A DNA stretch of 64,000 bases. Source: Nematostella vectensis. Taxonomy: Eukaryota > Cnidaria > Anthozoa > Actiniaria > Edwardsiidae. How positions within the stretch are numbered: the stretch's first letter is position 1; the number at the start of each line of letters is the position of its first letter. The notes under the pieces were generated by a model. The model was not told the origin of the DNA. It was given only the letters and a program-made list of their open reading frames with translations, and searched no databases. The DNA lies in the NCBI RefSeq assembly GCF_932526225.1, contig NC_064036.1, positions 4,898,519 through 4,962,518 on the forward strand, in the 5' to 3' direction. Below are positions 1 to 13,200 of this stretch, in pieces. The translations under genes and the position numbers were made by a program.

Positions 1-650
1 GCTAGCGATAACCACTCTAGGAGTAGAATGTTTTTTTTCAATTATTTTTTATACAAAGCACTTCTCACTGGTGCATTGCTTATTATATGATCGGCTTAAG
101 AAAAAAGTATGTTTTTGCTTTAAAGCAATTAAAAATTGTATTACATGCACTAATTGAAATAGACGTGTTACCAAGGGAGGCTGCGTGTACCTGTCGCCAA
201 ACGGCCATTTTTTTATTATGACTTTTTATTATATATAAGTCCCCGTCTAGCAAATGCGACGTATGGGAGGTGTTTTTTTAATCCCTTTTCAGAGCTAAAA
301 TTCCTCTTCAGAGCTGCGAATTTCTGTTGTCATGAGACAGGCAATTAGAACTATTATATTAAACTGAGAGTTAGTGACCACATCAAAGATTTTATCATTT
401 TTGGACTTAGTTGCAACAGTTTTCAATTGATAATGCCAGTGTCTTCGACATTTTAATTATAATTTCCCACTAACAACATCTTTGTAGTCCCTGTTCTTCT
501 TCACCCCACACCTTCCTTGTCCGTGTCTAAAAACAGCTTTCCCTGTTTTGTTGTCTACATTTTATTATAAACGTGAGTGCAATATGGGCTTTATTCGCGT
601 TGTTATTGCCTGAAGTCACCAGCTAACGAATGTTCTGGGTTCTGCACCAG
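1..650. other. Intron or upstream sequence of the RASGEF1-like gene
   Basis: AT-rich non-coding sequence ending in an AG acceptor (649-650) in front of the first visible RasGEF exon. I see no other gene here. Confidence 0.5.
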
Positions 651-3600
651 GAACGCCTGGCGAATATCGGACCTGAGGAGTTTGTACAAACGTTCATTCC
701 CCGCGATGAAGCCGACTTCAAGGTGAGCTTCATGTCTCAATGTCTAGCCTCCTTGTTTCGAAAAAAAAGGGAGTGGAGAGAAACAAAAGGGCGGGGGGAG
801 GGGGCTTCGTGAAAATAAAATGGCCCTCTAAGGGAGGCTCTTAACTTATTGTTCATATGAATTATACTGAAATCCTGGGGGTTGTTAATTTTTTTTACAA
901 TCCCAAAGTATTATTTATAAAATCGGGGAGCAATCCTTAAATTCCTCCGCACAACGATAAGCTCCTTATCATTTTAGAAATTTTAGAAATAATGCCTATC
1001 CTGTGGTATATCAAGAAAAAGGGCTTGGACAGTTGTCTTAAGAGTCTTAAGTCCCCTTCCTTTTATAATGATGCCACAGGTAGCCCAGTCCTGGAAGGCG
1101 ATAAAAAAGTTACTATCCCGTAGGGGGTTTCATCATCATGTTATGAAGAAGAGAATAATATGTACTCTTGTACTCTTGTAAAGCTGATTATAGTACAGCG
1201 GTTGTTGAACCGCTGAATTAAATACTCAAAAGACCTTTCCGTAAATGACAACACGCGGCATGAAAGCGAATATAAGTATCCAACGTTTAATGTGGCATGG
1301 CGGGGTAGCCTGCTAGCCGGCTCCAAAGTGGGCTTATTCGGAAATTCCTGTTTCCATTCGGACTCCCGTCTCGTGCTTTTTTGTGCGTCACAGAATTCCG
1401 AAACTCCGAATAAGCCCAATGGAGAGCCGGAGGGCAGGCTAATGGCGGGGGTTTGTCGAGTTTTGGAGTCGGCAATAAAGGTCCTGTGAAGAATACTAAA
1501 TTTACACTCTATCACGTTCCTGAAAATCGGGCAACTCGCGACATCACAAAGACGCGGAAATGAAATGGAATAAGCAATTAACAAATATCAAAGCTAAATA
1601 TATTCACCCGACTCTAACATTGTCACGCTCGGTTCCAGTCCACTCTCAGCTACATCAAGAGGACCAGCAGCTTAGAGGCGTACGTGGAATGGTTCAACAG
1701 GCTTGGTTACCTTGTCGCCACGGAAATATGTCTGGTAAGTGACCATGGGTATGACGTCACTAAAGCTGTACTTTCAACTGAAAAGACTCCTATTTTGTAA
1801 ATGTATACTACTATGAAGGAGGTTAAGGATGATAGAGGTATTTGACAACCCTATAGTTCACGATTCATCGAAAGATTCGAAGCTCTTGTAGGTTTTCAAC
1901 TTGTTGACTTACTTTTTATATACTTATTTTGTCTATTGTAGACTTTTCTTTTATGTGGACAGCGTTCACCCAAGAAGTTCCCGGCCGCCAACGCAAGAAG
2001 TAGCGAAAATTTGCTCTGTCTAGATTAAAAATAGAATATTGTTCAGTGTTGACGGAAAATTGCATTTTTTAAATACTGAAGTTCTTACACTCAGAACCAT
2101 TTCATCAATATGAAAAAAAGAATAAAAATAGAATATTGTTCAGTGTTGACGGAAAATTGCATTTTTAAAATACTGACGTTCTTACACTCAGAACCATTTC
2201 ATCAATATGAAAAAAGAATTCCGTTATAACGTAACCTATACTTCACACAATCACAAACCCTCTGTGAGATACCATGTTTGATGCTTGTTTAGATGTCCTC
2301 TTCCACACCCTAAATCAGTGCCATAGGGAGGGCCTATAAATCTTATATTTTATATTCTTATATTCACTATCACAGGGTCATAACAAGAAAGTCCGGGCAA
2401 AGGTGATTGATTACTTTATCGAGGTGGCCACGGATTGTTACGACAGGGGAAACTTCAATTCTGCCATGGCTATCATTGGTGTGTGATTATTGTAGACATG
2501 TGGCACAAACACCTGAAAATAAGAAGCAGGTCCTTGTTTTCTTAAATCATCATCATGATGCAGCTGCAAGGCTATGCAAGAATCCAATTTGTTGAAGTAG
2601 GAACTTGCCATTTGAATATTAAGACCTTGTTAATACTAACTCCCAAGGTCCCACGATCGCTGTTTTTTTTTTTTTTACTGTATTCCTGGTCCTGTGTCCC
2701 TTGAATCTTTTTTTGTTTATTGTGCGGTTTTCTTTCAGCTGGAATCAATATGAGTCCTGTAGCACGCTTAAAGAAAACGGTAATTAATTGCTGTTCGTAA
2801 TCTTTTTATCTGATATCTTTTTATATGATAAAAGTAGTCTCATCTTCTTCGTGATAATGATCAGTGTTATTCAACATCCTCCTCATCAACAATAATTATC
2901 TTCATTTTCATCATCATCAGCTTATAATATGGTCTATGGGCATTTCCCCTGATAAATACGTCGTGATTCATAGTTATCCATTTTCATCATCATCAGCTTA
3001 TAATATGGTCTATGGGCATTTTCCCCTGATAAACACATCGTGATTCATAGTTATCTATTTTCATCATCATCAGCTTATAATATGGTCTATGGGCATTTCC
3101 CCTGATAAACACATCGTGATTCATAGTTATCCATTTTCATCATCCTCAGCTTATAATATGGTCTATGGGCATTTCCCCTGATAAACACATCGTGTTTCAT
3201 AGTTATCCGAATATTCCACAGTGGTCCAAGGTGAAAAATCGAAAGTTTGATCGTCTCGAACGTGAAATGAATCCTGCGTCCAATTTCGCAGCGTACAGGG
3301 CGTCCTTTAAGGCTGCGCATCTCAGAAAGAGCGACAAGGTAACAACAATGCAAAGAAAAGGGCATGTCACTGGTTGAGAGTTCGAGTTAGTTGGGCTCTG
3401 CTGTATCTATATTTAGCTATGTTTATCTATATAACTTCATTTACTTAGGGATATGAAGACAAACATGAAGCCTGGGCAATGTTGACGTTAGGTGGGAGGC
3501 AGGAAAGGGGCTCATATTTAACTTAAAGTTATTGCGCAGGCGTAAATAAATATCAATTTTTGGTCATTTTTTTCCAGAATGAATATGTCATACCATTTTT

Positions 3601-5267
3601 TGGTCTCTTCATCAAGGACGTGTATTTCCTTAATGAAGGCTATTCCAATAGGTAAGTTAATCGGAAGATGCTATCGACGTTGCACCAAATCAGTTTTGTT
3701 TCTTTCTAAGGTGGTATTGATGAGCGGTTGTTATTCTTTTACCTCTAGACATAGTAATGGATATATCAATTTCGAGGTAAGCCTTTTATCTGGTCTGGCA
3801 TATCATACTTTGATTTGCATTCATAAGAAACATATCGGGAAGTCGAAACTTGTATAGCAGATTAAAACGTCAATGTCACCAGTTTGCTACGGTCGGTTAC
3901 GTATCAATTTCCGATGATTTTTAACGGAAAACAAAAAATCAATCCGAGTATAGGCACAACAAGACAAGTGATTCTCACCCGTATTTTACCTTATTCCCCG
4001 TGTTAACCTTATTTCCTGTCTTTTACCTTATTACCTATGTTTTACCTTATTACTCAAGTGCACTGACGCTTCTCCGTGTTAACTCCCTAGAAATTCTGGC
4101 AGCTCTCCAAACTAATAACGGATTTCGTATCATGGAAAGAAGCGACGGTGAGCTCTATTCACCCTTCAAAAAACAACATTCGGGAAAAGGCATACTTTCG
4201 CTAAGCAGTATTAAGTTCAGTTTGTTAAAACATATGGTCTGATGCTGGATGTTGTTTGAAGATGGCGTTTCCCACTTTGCTGTCTGCATGAACCTTGACC
4301 AAATTTGGAACAACGATCTGTTTTTAGTTCCGCCTCATAAGCCGGCTTCTCGCTAGCAAAGGAAACGGAAACGGAGAGGGAATCCCAGCGCAATTTTCTG
4401 AATATTTGGCCGCTATCTTGAAGTGGGCGTTAAAAAATTCGCCCGTTCCGCTCCGTCTTCTTGCTGATTGTTGTAAACATTTATATCCTCTCTTTCTTCT
4501 CTGCCTTTGTGAATTGGCCTTTAATTAGCCATATGCTGCCATTTTATCGGGTGTGTTTTTATTTCAGTGTAAATATGAACGTAACCGAGCAGTACTCAAT
4601 TACCTGATGACGGTCCCTGTGTTCTCGGAAGATAGTAAGTAAATGACATGATAATCGGGAGATAGTAAGTAAATGACATGGCAACTTAAAGACGGCTTTT
4701 TACTACTAGAAGGAAGTGGAGAGGGAAAAGGGAGCGGAGTCGTCAGAGACTATCCGGTAATGGGGGTCTGCGCGAAGTAGACGCAAGCTGTTTCATTCCT
4801 TTCTTTGTTCCATACCACTCCATCCATCGCTTGAATCTCTGCGTTGATTTTCACATGCGAAGGAAATATAATCGTCTCCTCCTTTACCTCTCCGCTTACT
4901 TCCCTAGTGAAATAGGCATTTAGGTCTTCAGTAAAATTTCGGAAGTATTTGGAATACGAATTAAAACAACATTTGTTGAACTTTTTTATAGTAACGCAAA
5001 ATGAAATTTTCAGGTCCAAATTCTCGATTTTGCGAAACAAGCACCAGCATAAGTTTTCAGAAGAGTGTTGAGTTTTGTCATTTATGTGTTATCCCATTTT
5101 ACATCATATTCTCTCAGTGCAATCTAATTTGAAATGGGTGTATGTACTTTCTTTGACGTTTTCTCAAAGCAATTTTTTGACTATCCACAGATCTAGCGTA
5201 TGTGTCGTACGATCGAGAAGTCCCAGATACACCTTTCGAAAAAGAAAGACACAAATCGCTCAAGTAA
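651..5267 (+). CDS. RASGEF1-family Ras guanine nucleotide exchange factor, 3' part of gene
   Basis: Exons visible at 651-722, 1639-1734, 2376-2478, 2739-2779, 3222-3338, 3578-3651, 3749-3776, 4091-4147, 4568-4634 and 5191-5263, with AG acceptors, GT donors and matching phases. They encode the catalytic RasGEF (CDC25-like) domain: LEAYVEWFNRLGYLVATEIC, then KVIDYFIEVATDCYDRGNFN-like text, INMSPVARLKKT, NPASNFAAYR, VIPFFGLFIKDVYFLNEG and a C-terminal LNYLMTVPVFSED. This order and wording fit RASGEF1A/B/C, cytosolic proteins that load GTP on Rap2-type GTPases. The REM domain and start lie upstream of the window. The last exon reads KSLK followed by TAA at 5265-5267, but the same bases form a good donor (GTAAGT from 5264), so the true end may be one exon further. 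Introns carry minisatellites. Family assignment is strong; the exact paralogue is not resolved. Confidence 0.85.
2026..2220. repeat. Two-copy tandem duplication, about 98-bp unit
   Basis: A block beginning AATAGAATATTGTTCAGTG is present twice in a row with only a few differences. It lies in a RASGEF1-like intron. Confidence 0.85.
2904..3209. repeat. Minisatellite, about 77-bp unit, four copies
   Basis: Four head-to-tail copies of a unit containing CATCATCAGCTTATAATATG and GGGCATTTCCCCTGATAAA. The last copy runs almost to the acceptor of the RasGEF exon at 3222, so copy-number change would move the branch-point region. Confidence 0.85.
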
Positions 5268-5712
5268 GTTGAAAAACAGTAAAACTATATTCTTATCTCT
5301 GTAAAAACAGGCCGAACAGTTAGAGAATATTAAATAGAGAACTGATCAAGATATTACATAAATATATATTGCGGTACAGTATTGAAAAATTGAACACATC
5401 TAGCATGGTCCCTGATTCTTGGCCCCTTGGTTAAACCATTTTACGCTAACCGCATCAATTTCTTTTGTCTAATTTAATCACATTCTTGCAAAGAAACCGT
5501 TTTATTTTTAAATGTAAACAATAACAGAGGAGTGGTTGATCGACACTCTTTAAGTTTAAATATATCAGTTGGCCATTCGTTTGTCGTTAATATCTTTTTA
5601 TTTCCGCCTGTTTCCTCGCAGAACGACAGCGAAGCAAGCCGACAAACGGTGACAAAAGCTTGACAGCACTCCAGAACCTTAGTCTTCAGAGCAGTGTTAC
5701 AAGACGTAGAAA

Positions 5713-5898
5713 ATCGTACAGGGAAAGCAGACAAAACAGAAGTCGAAAGATTACAACGTTTTGGACTTTAACGTCATCAGGGCGGCTGCTAAAACAAAAA
5801 AGGGTTTTAGAAGCCGACCTGAATAAGGATTGAAATTAAAGTCCGAAACGTTGGAATCTTTCGACTTCTGTATTGTCTGTTGTCTGCTTTCCCTATAC
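5713..5898. repeat. Foldback/MITE-like inverted repeat
   Basis: Imperfect inverted arms of about 60 bp (roughly 5713-5771 and 5839-5898) share the words CAGAAGTCGAAAGATT and its complement and AGGGAAAGCAGAC and its complement, with a spacer of about 67 bp. No coding capacity. Confidence 0.75.
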
Positions 5899-6329
5899 TT
5901 TTATACATATTCTCCAGACATTGCATTCAATCGAATCCAGAGACGTCGCTGTTGAAGGTTTCCACTTTTCCATTCAAGACGTAAAAAATCCAAATGTTTC
6001 CCTGTTTATTAACGGATAGTTCATCTGCACTACCCTGCTAGCGGGGTTCGTAGCAGCTTACCACTAACAAAACGAGGACACAAACAAACAAGAACGCAAA
6101 AGAACATAAACGCGACCTGGATATTTGAGTGTACCTAGCAGGGGTGCATCTGCGCATGATGCTACGGAGGGATTCGTCTGTTTCGCGGCGTGTTTTTGAA
6201 CTCCTTCTTTGCTGGTTTCCCGTGGTCTTTGATACCAGCGAAAACTTAACCAGCCTGCAAAAAAGAATAACTCGATGGCTACTAAATGTCTGTGTATGAG
6301 GCCTTTTGGAGGCGACTGCACTTTTTTTT

Positions 6330-6466
6330 ATAAGAACGTATTTTAGAACGCATGCATCAGAAAAATAAGTCGAACTCTCTGCTATCTAACCCAACAATGC
6401 GTTGGGTTAGATAGCAGAAAATCCGACTTATTTTTCTGATGCGTTCTAAAATGCAGACGTTCTAAT
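6330..6466. repeat. Hairpin MITE, about 65-bp arms
   Basis: Near-perfect palindrome with almost no loop. The arms carry CAGAAAAATAAGTCG and its complement and meet at CCCAACAATGCGTTGGG. It would form a long stable hairpin, typical of a small foldback transposon. Confidence 0.85.
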
Positions 6467-7467
6467 AAAAAGTAGAGTGTTCTCAGACTTCCCTGATATT
6501 TCACAACTGCCTGATTTGGAGCATTGCATTCACAAACTGTCATCAAATAGACCGGTTTCATATGCCTCTTTTAATATTTATTTGGAACAGCGATACCTGA
6601 CTACAGCACCAACAAGCGGCCGAACACCAAGAATACTTTTATAAAGCCTTATACTTTCATGTTAATTTATTTGAGTGTCATAAAAAAAAAACCCGCATGA
6701 TTGTAAAAATTCAATAAAGACACTCACTCGGCTGCTGTTTAGTATTGAAAGGTTTTATATGTTGACTTTGTGCAGTCTCTTATTTCTGTGAATTTTTTTT
6801 TAAGAGTTCGGTAAGCCAAAACAGGGAGATTCCTGGCCAAAGATAATACTGTTATAGTTGTTCAATGATTAGAAATGTCACTATATAAATTTTCTCTCAT
6901 GGAATCGATTTTTTTAAATAAACCCAATGCACGAAACGCTGGTAGTTGTCATTATGTTCCCGTATATAAAGAGGGGTTTAGATAAAGAGGAGCGAAACGA
7001 AGATAATTTTCTTGAATAAAGTTTAAATTCCATGGTGGACGCAGATTGGAAGAGCAATGACTTTTCATGTTCCTATAAACTGCTTCATTGCGCGAGTCGC
7101 AGTTTGATGGGTAGTTATTCAGCCTGGCCGAGGCTGAAAGTCTTTTTTGTCAACATCTTTTCTAGTTAATGACGGATGTGTTTGTAAATAAACGTGCAAA
7201 AAGGTGCATTTTGGGGTTGCAAAAGAAGGCGATTACTAGCGCAGGAAAAGTAAGACGAGGCAATAAAAAGCGTATAAAATATAAATTGAAAAAAATAACA
7301 CCCATTAAAAATAAATACGCAGTGTACATAAAACTACACTTGTGACTCAATAACACAATACTAGATGCCCCAAGCAGTGCGACCACCAGCAGAAACTCCT
7401 GTATTACCATATTACCTTGAACTCCACTTGAAGCTTAACACAGGTGTCAACAGGCACATTACCAAGA

Positions 7468-7748
7468 TGATTCTACCAATACTCAACGTGGATATTTCAT
7501 GGCTTGTGCAGATCGTCGTATTTTTGGGCTATCTAGGGATGCTTTACGCTCTAGTCTTGGAGTTACTTAACGATAAACCATTCCGACCAGTCAAAGGCAA
7601 AGCACAACCTTCCCCGAGAAGGCAAACGGCGCAGAGGCCAAGTAGGCAAAAGGATGCCAAGCAAAGGAAGGAGATGCAAGAGAGGGAATCTCGGTATGAT
7701 TTCCGTCATTTTGAATTGCATATTGTATTACTAGAATTGGCGTTGTGA
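7468..7748 (+). CDS. Possible small single-pass membrane protein, unrecognised
   Basis: The reading frame from the ATG at 7468 gives about 93 residues. One membrane segment near the N-terminus (around WLVQIVVFLGYLGMLYALVL) is followed by a strongly basic, glutamine-rich tail (PRRQTAQRPSRQKDAKQRKE). The layout resembles small integral membrane proteins, but I recognise no family. A donor-like GTATGA near 7690 could end the exon before the printed stop. AATAAA signals near 7866 and 8010 would suit a 3' UTR. It sits alone between two clear genes. It could be a real short gene or a chance frame. Confidence 0.35.
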
Positions 7749-10200
7749 ATCCGTCTCTGTTGTGTGTGTATCTGTGGCAACGTTTGTGTCTAATTTATGG
7801 TTCTGTTTTATTTTCCTTGTAGCCTTATCTAGCCTTGGGACCAAGTCATTAAGTGTCAGTTCATCAAATAAAAAACTCTCTACCATACATCTAGAATGCA
7901 ATACAAAGATGTAGGAATGTACAAGCTATAAATTAAACTGAAATACAATGCAAGTAGTTTCTGGACATACAGTTTCATGTTCGTGTCAAAGTCAACGGCA
8001 TGTTCATCCAATAAAGAAATGCAATTTAACTCGATGACTTGATGACTACTTTTGAGCTGAATTTACAAAAAAAGACCGAAAACTGGTACTCCCCCCCCCC
8101 CCTATTTTAAGTTGTGTTTTTTACAGCCCGTCAAGTCAAACACCGCTGCTCCTAGTCAGCGGTATCCTAGCGGGATCCTAGCTTTCCCTCGTCGCTGCGC
8201 TATTGCGAGAACAAGTTGATGGTTGCTTGTCACTTTGATCAAATATACAGCTATTCTATTTGGGCTTAATTGAGTGCCTGCTTATGGATATTTGCAAGCA
8301 AAAGTGGATTTATTGGGATTTTTTTTTTTTTTGGCTTTGCCTGGATGAGAAAATCATTCATTTTCTAATGAATCACCACAGCTCTCCAAAATGCTGCCTT
8401 TTCTGAAACCAAGCTGTGTTAAAACTGCTATTCTGGGTCTGTATGATCTGGAATTGATTTGTTTGGCTTTGGTTAAAGGACGGTCTTAAAAGATAACGGT
8501 CTGACTTTGAGGAGAGGAGTGTTGACTGGCCCTCCCCTTGTAATTTTTTTTACGGATCTCCCAGAATGCTGTGCATGAATAATGTCAGCATAATGGTTTC
8601 AGAAGCCTTCAACGAGTGGACACTGTGTTTTGAGGCAATGTAAGTGGACCCGTAGGCAGGATCAGAATTAAGGTATCTATTTATGTCATGAGCTGTGTTC
8701 GCTGATCTCTTTCTCTTGAGTGGAATTTTGCACGTTTTGTTAAAAGGGCTAGTTCTGCTGTTTTACCTTGTTCTATTTGAAATTTGTCAAACAGCCTGTG
8801 CTATTATTCGCCTTAGATTAGTTACTATCACCTTGGTTTGATGCATATCTTTAAGACCATTTATCCCTTAGACTATGATGCCTTAGTATCTTCATCTTGT
8901 TTTGTTTATTTTGCATTTAAGAATTTTTTGGGTTGTGGGTACTTCTCAAGGCCGGTCAATGGCTTGATCACGAATACACCTTTCCTTTATAGGTAAATGC
9001 GTACCAGATCTGAATGCAGCAATAATAAGTCATTGGCATCATATACAAGAAGAAATGGACAGAATTTGACGATCCTCCACTATTAAATGTTTTTTTTTTT
9101 TGAAGTCTAAGGAGAGACGGGGATGAAATGAAGACATAAGAATTGATATACAAAGCGGAAAAGGACGGGGCGGAGCAGGTAGGCGGAGGAGGTAGCAGAA
9201 GAGAAGCCCCTTTTATTCTGCTTCGTCCTTGCCCCCCCCCCCCCCCCCAACTCTCTTAGCCGCCAAAACGCAAACTCGTCTCATAAACAAGAGGACCAAG
9301 ACCTACGCCTTTTCTTTAGTAATATCTATGCTTGGTGTGCTTTCCGGTTTTAAAAAGCTGCCCTCAGCTTGTCTGTTTTGCTCTAAAAAGCATCTAAGCA
9401 GTGTGATGAAAGCATTAAAGCTTATACACCTATTTCAAAAAAAGGTTGTCAGTGCAAATGGCGATTGGCAAATGGCAGTTCTACGACCGAAAGTAACCAT
9501 GCGTCTCGAAGAATATGGATAAATTAAAACAATTATCCATTAAAGGTTACCAGTGCTTGGCTCTGACATTGTTGAACTTTATTTAACACCTTTAATTTTA
9601 CAAAAAAAATAGTACCCCTTAGCCATTTACCATTTGCACTGACAACCTTTTGTGAAATAGGTGTATTTAATCTTGGTTATCGAGGCTTCGTCTGTGCTCA
9701 TTGTGATAGCCTGCCTTAAAGCTTATCTCAGCAAGATTAATACAGTACATGGACCGTATACAGGCCATTGAGACTTAGATTGACTGCGAACTAGTGAAAA
9801 CCCGTCTTAACAATCTGATAACACTTGACGTCACACGAGACATCACACTAGGAGCAGAGGGGTAGGGATCATTTGACTTAACAACTTGCCATTTGTTTTG
9901 CATAACCATCCTTCATAATGGCAGTCCTCCAGATGTATCCAAGCATAAACTTGTCTCTTTGAATAAATGGCACTTATTGCATAAATCGCATTAATTAAAG
10001 TCTCGACTGATTTTGACGTAAAGACCTCCAAGAAGTGCCGTAAAAAAGCAATAGCTCACAGCTTTCCACTGCCAGCACAAAGAAACTATCTTGGTGACAA
10101 CTATAGTGAGAAGCTCTCGAAGGAAGGAAAGGGCCTTCAAGACTTCCCACAGCTCTGCAAGGTATCTTTTTAAGCAGCGGCTAATGATAGCACATGAGTT
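7749..10200. other. Intergenic stretch, no gene seen
   Basis: Contains C-homopolymers near 8091 and 9232, poly-T runs and one MITE-like element, and leads up to the first DUF885-gene exon. I find no supported exon. Confidence 0.5.
9427..9664. repeat. MITE-like element, family A copy 1
   Basis: Terminal inverted repeats of about 40 bp: CACCTATTTC with GTTGTCAGTGCAAATGG at the left and the complement at the right. The inner text TTCTACGACCGAAAG recurs in a second copy near 56527, so this is a dispersed non-autonomous repeat. Confidence 0.75.
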
Positions 10201-13200
10201 ATGGCAGAATCACAAGAACCGGGCTCGCCGACGACGCTGGAAGCATACGGCGAGGGGAATGAAATGAGTAATGTAGCTCTTTTGGAGAAAGAAGACAAGA
10301 AAAGCGGAAGTGTAAGGTAAGAACCGTTCATCAAACTGTAAGCTACCGTTTCATTTAGTTGCTATGGAATACTCTAAACTCCATTCTAGTAGAATTTTAA
10401 TATCTTAAGATGTAAGATGGTATATTGGGTGTGATCTCGCTGGAAAAGTTAGCCGTGGTTAAACGTTGAGTTACGGTTTATCATTTAAAACCTTTTAGTT
10501 TATTCCCTAATAGTTTTTTTTTAATTTTTCATCCCTTGTCTACAATTGCCCTAGCTATTGGTATCAAATTACTTGATCACGGTATTAGGTTTATTTAGAT
10601 TTGCAATTAAGAACAGTTGATAAGGGACTCGAAAGAATTTGGTGCTGATTTGAATAATGTCTTCAATCGCATCTATCAATTGTGCTGCCAAAAATTACGA
10701 CAAATAACAGTAATCCATTGTGTAATGTGGTTAAACAATAAAGCTATCAGCAAAAATGGCAAAATGCAGGCTCACACGATTTGGTCGAAAGTTTGTCTCC
10801 TGCGAACGTGCCTTTATTAGTGCACTTTTAATTACCTTTATTTTATCATACTAAGTGCAAAGTATTAGAGACTGCTCATTTTTCAAAGCAACCAAGGACA
10901 TAAATCAAAACCTGGAAACCTGTAGCATGGAAAGTTTTGTTTGAATGTCTTAGCCCAAAAAATATATAATAATAATATTAGCTAAACACTTATGCGAGCG
11001 GATGAAGATAACAGAGTAGCTCAGCACAAGCCTAGTGGTATATTGCAACTACCTCTATTATCTTGTATAACGCAAACTGATAGCGGTATAAAATTAATTA
11101 ATTTTCAAGAACACTGGCACACGGGCACGGAAATCTAACAGTTTTGCAAGTTTTTGCTATTTGCCTGCAAGTATTTGAATTCAGCTAGAGTGGACATCAG
11201 GATTGTAAAAGATAGACTATGATCTGGCTCGCCTTTTCATGAATAAATGACCACAACTGATGACAAGATCGATCAGGACCTGACGTACCGTTGTGCCAGA
11301 GCCTCGAACGTAGCTCGCTGGCCACTAAATAGAAACGTTCGAGGCTCTCGCTGGCCACTAAATAGGGAGACGTCCGAGGCTCTCGCTGGGGCCACTAAAT
11401 AGAGGCGTTCGAGGCTCTCGCTGGCCACTAAATAGAGAGACGTTCTAGACTCTGGAACCAGGGTAGACCTGACAGGACCAAACCTTGTTTTAAACTTTGA
11501 ATAAAGTTAGTCGAAGTTACCAAGGGATAGGCGACTGGCACTAAGAAATCAGGTTCTTAATTAAAGTTCTTAAAACCTTTCACTTATATCAATCTCGACA
11601 AAACAATGCATAGATAAACTTTCAAATTCTGAAAAGGTAATTGAATTTGATTCAAACTAGAATTTTCTACAGATCTTTGAAAATTTTCCTGGCCGCGCGA
11701 AAGGAGATTGAATCGAGTGAATATTTTCAAGTTTTGGCGGGAAAATCTGAAACAACGTTTTTTCTGAAATCCGTTAAAATCCAGAGACGGCAAAACCACA
11801 AAATATTGGCGAATTCTTTTCTATTGCAATGCTACCCACAATGAAGCGAAGAATAATTTAAAGTCGAGATTTGTATGCGAAAGAAAGAAAATATCGTTTT
11901 GTTGTAGGTTTCAAAAACAGCGCGCGCTCGTGATAATGTCGCCATTCTTGATTGCGAATGCAGCGCGCGCGCACAATGCAAAGCAAAAACAATTCAAACG
12001 CTAAAAAACATCTGCTGCAAATTTGTTTCCTGAAGTTAAATAATTATTTGACTACCAGGTTGAGATATAAAGATGACGGTAAAAGTTGTAACCACACAAC
12101 TTTCTTTAGCAATAACTAAGAAGACATAAAACGGGAACCGGTTTACGCGCACATATGTTTTCTCATGTAATTTGGTTGACATCTCGATCTACGTCACAAA
12201 TGACTGGACCCATGCCTTTCGGTTCACGGCCTTTTTTCCGAAGGTTGACCAAATACCTCAATATTACAGATTTGAGTTATTCACGAGAACGCGTGTTTTA
12301 TAGGGTGCATACAAACCACATTCCATTTGGAAGATGAAAATATAAAGAATTAACAAAGTCTATTAACTCTGAAAGGTTATATGGACTTTAAGCGCTCCGG
12401 TTTTTAGCGGCAAAATATCAACAGCAGAAAGCAGCTTATTCAGCACTGTTGAGTCAGCCAAATATTTTTAATCAAATCAGCATTCTTTAATTGAAAATTT
12501 CAATCAACCATGACGCCCACTATTTTAAAACGTTATTAGTTTCGCAAATCAGAAGGTTGACCCCAAGTTTTCCTTACTCAAATATCTGTCTGTCTCCTGG
12601 TCTAGTATGAAAGCTCTTTAAATATTCTAACTCCTTGTTGTATAACATGTTTCCAGCATGTTACCTGCAGTAGCAATTAAAGGGTCTTCTAAGAAACCAT
12701 TCATCTCCTGTCAAATGATCCTCCTGGCTGTCGCAGTTGTGCTTTTCGTGATTGGCTTTATCTTGCTGATTGTTGGCATTGTGTTTATCACCAAGACTCC
12801 AGAATGCCAGAAGGCCCAAAAAGGTGAGACACCAAGTCCTTCAAAGTCGATAGCAGATAGATAAGTTGGAGTATTGTTGATACCCGTTGATACTCTGCCT
12901 ATAGGAATCTTAGATCTAGACCGATGCACCAGACCGGGCTCACCTGTTGTCTACATAATCGAAATGAAGGCGGCTTCTTTTTATCTTTATCTTCTTATAT
13001 CGGTCGAATAAGGTGTTTCATAAAAAAAAATATGTGAAGTTTTGAACATTTCACATTCCTAATTCAACGCTACTTTATACCCATCCTTAACGAATGGGTT
13101 GATCTCTTTTTCAACTAAGCGCTTGCTATACAGGCTTTTTCCTTCTCTTACGAAAGTCATAAATTCTCTGGAGCCCAGGGCGTCCCCTCCCCCTCCGCCA

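Larger units (their letters stand above)
5268..7467. other. Intergenic stretch with foldback repeats, no gene seen
   Basis: No convincing exon on either strand. It holds two foldback structures (annotated separately) and AT-rich unique sequence. A hydrophobic reading frame on the - strand at 7162-7410 has no family resemblance that I recognise and is treated as chance. Confidence 0.5.

Noticed and set aside
7162-7410. Hydrophobic - strand frame of 82 codons
   Set aside because: No family resemblance; AT-rich sequence readily gives Phe/Leu/Ile frames, and a + strand candidate begins nearby.
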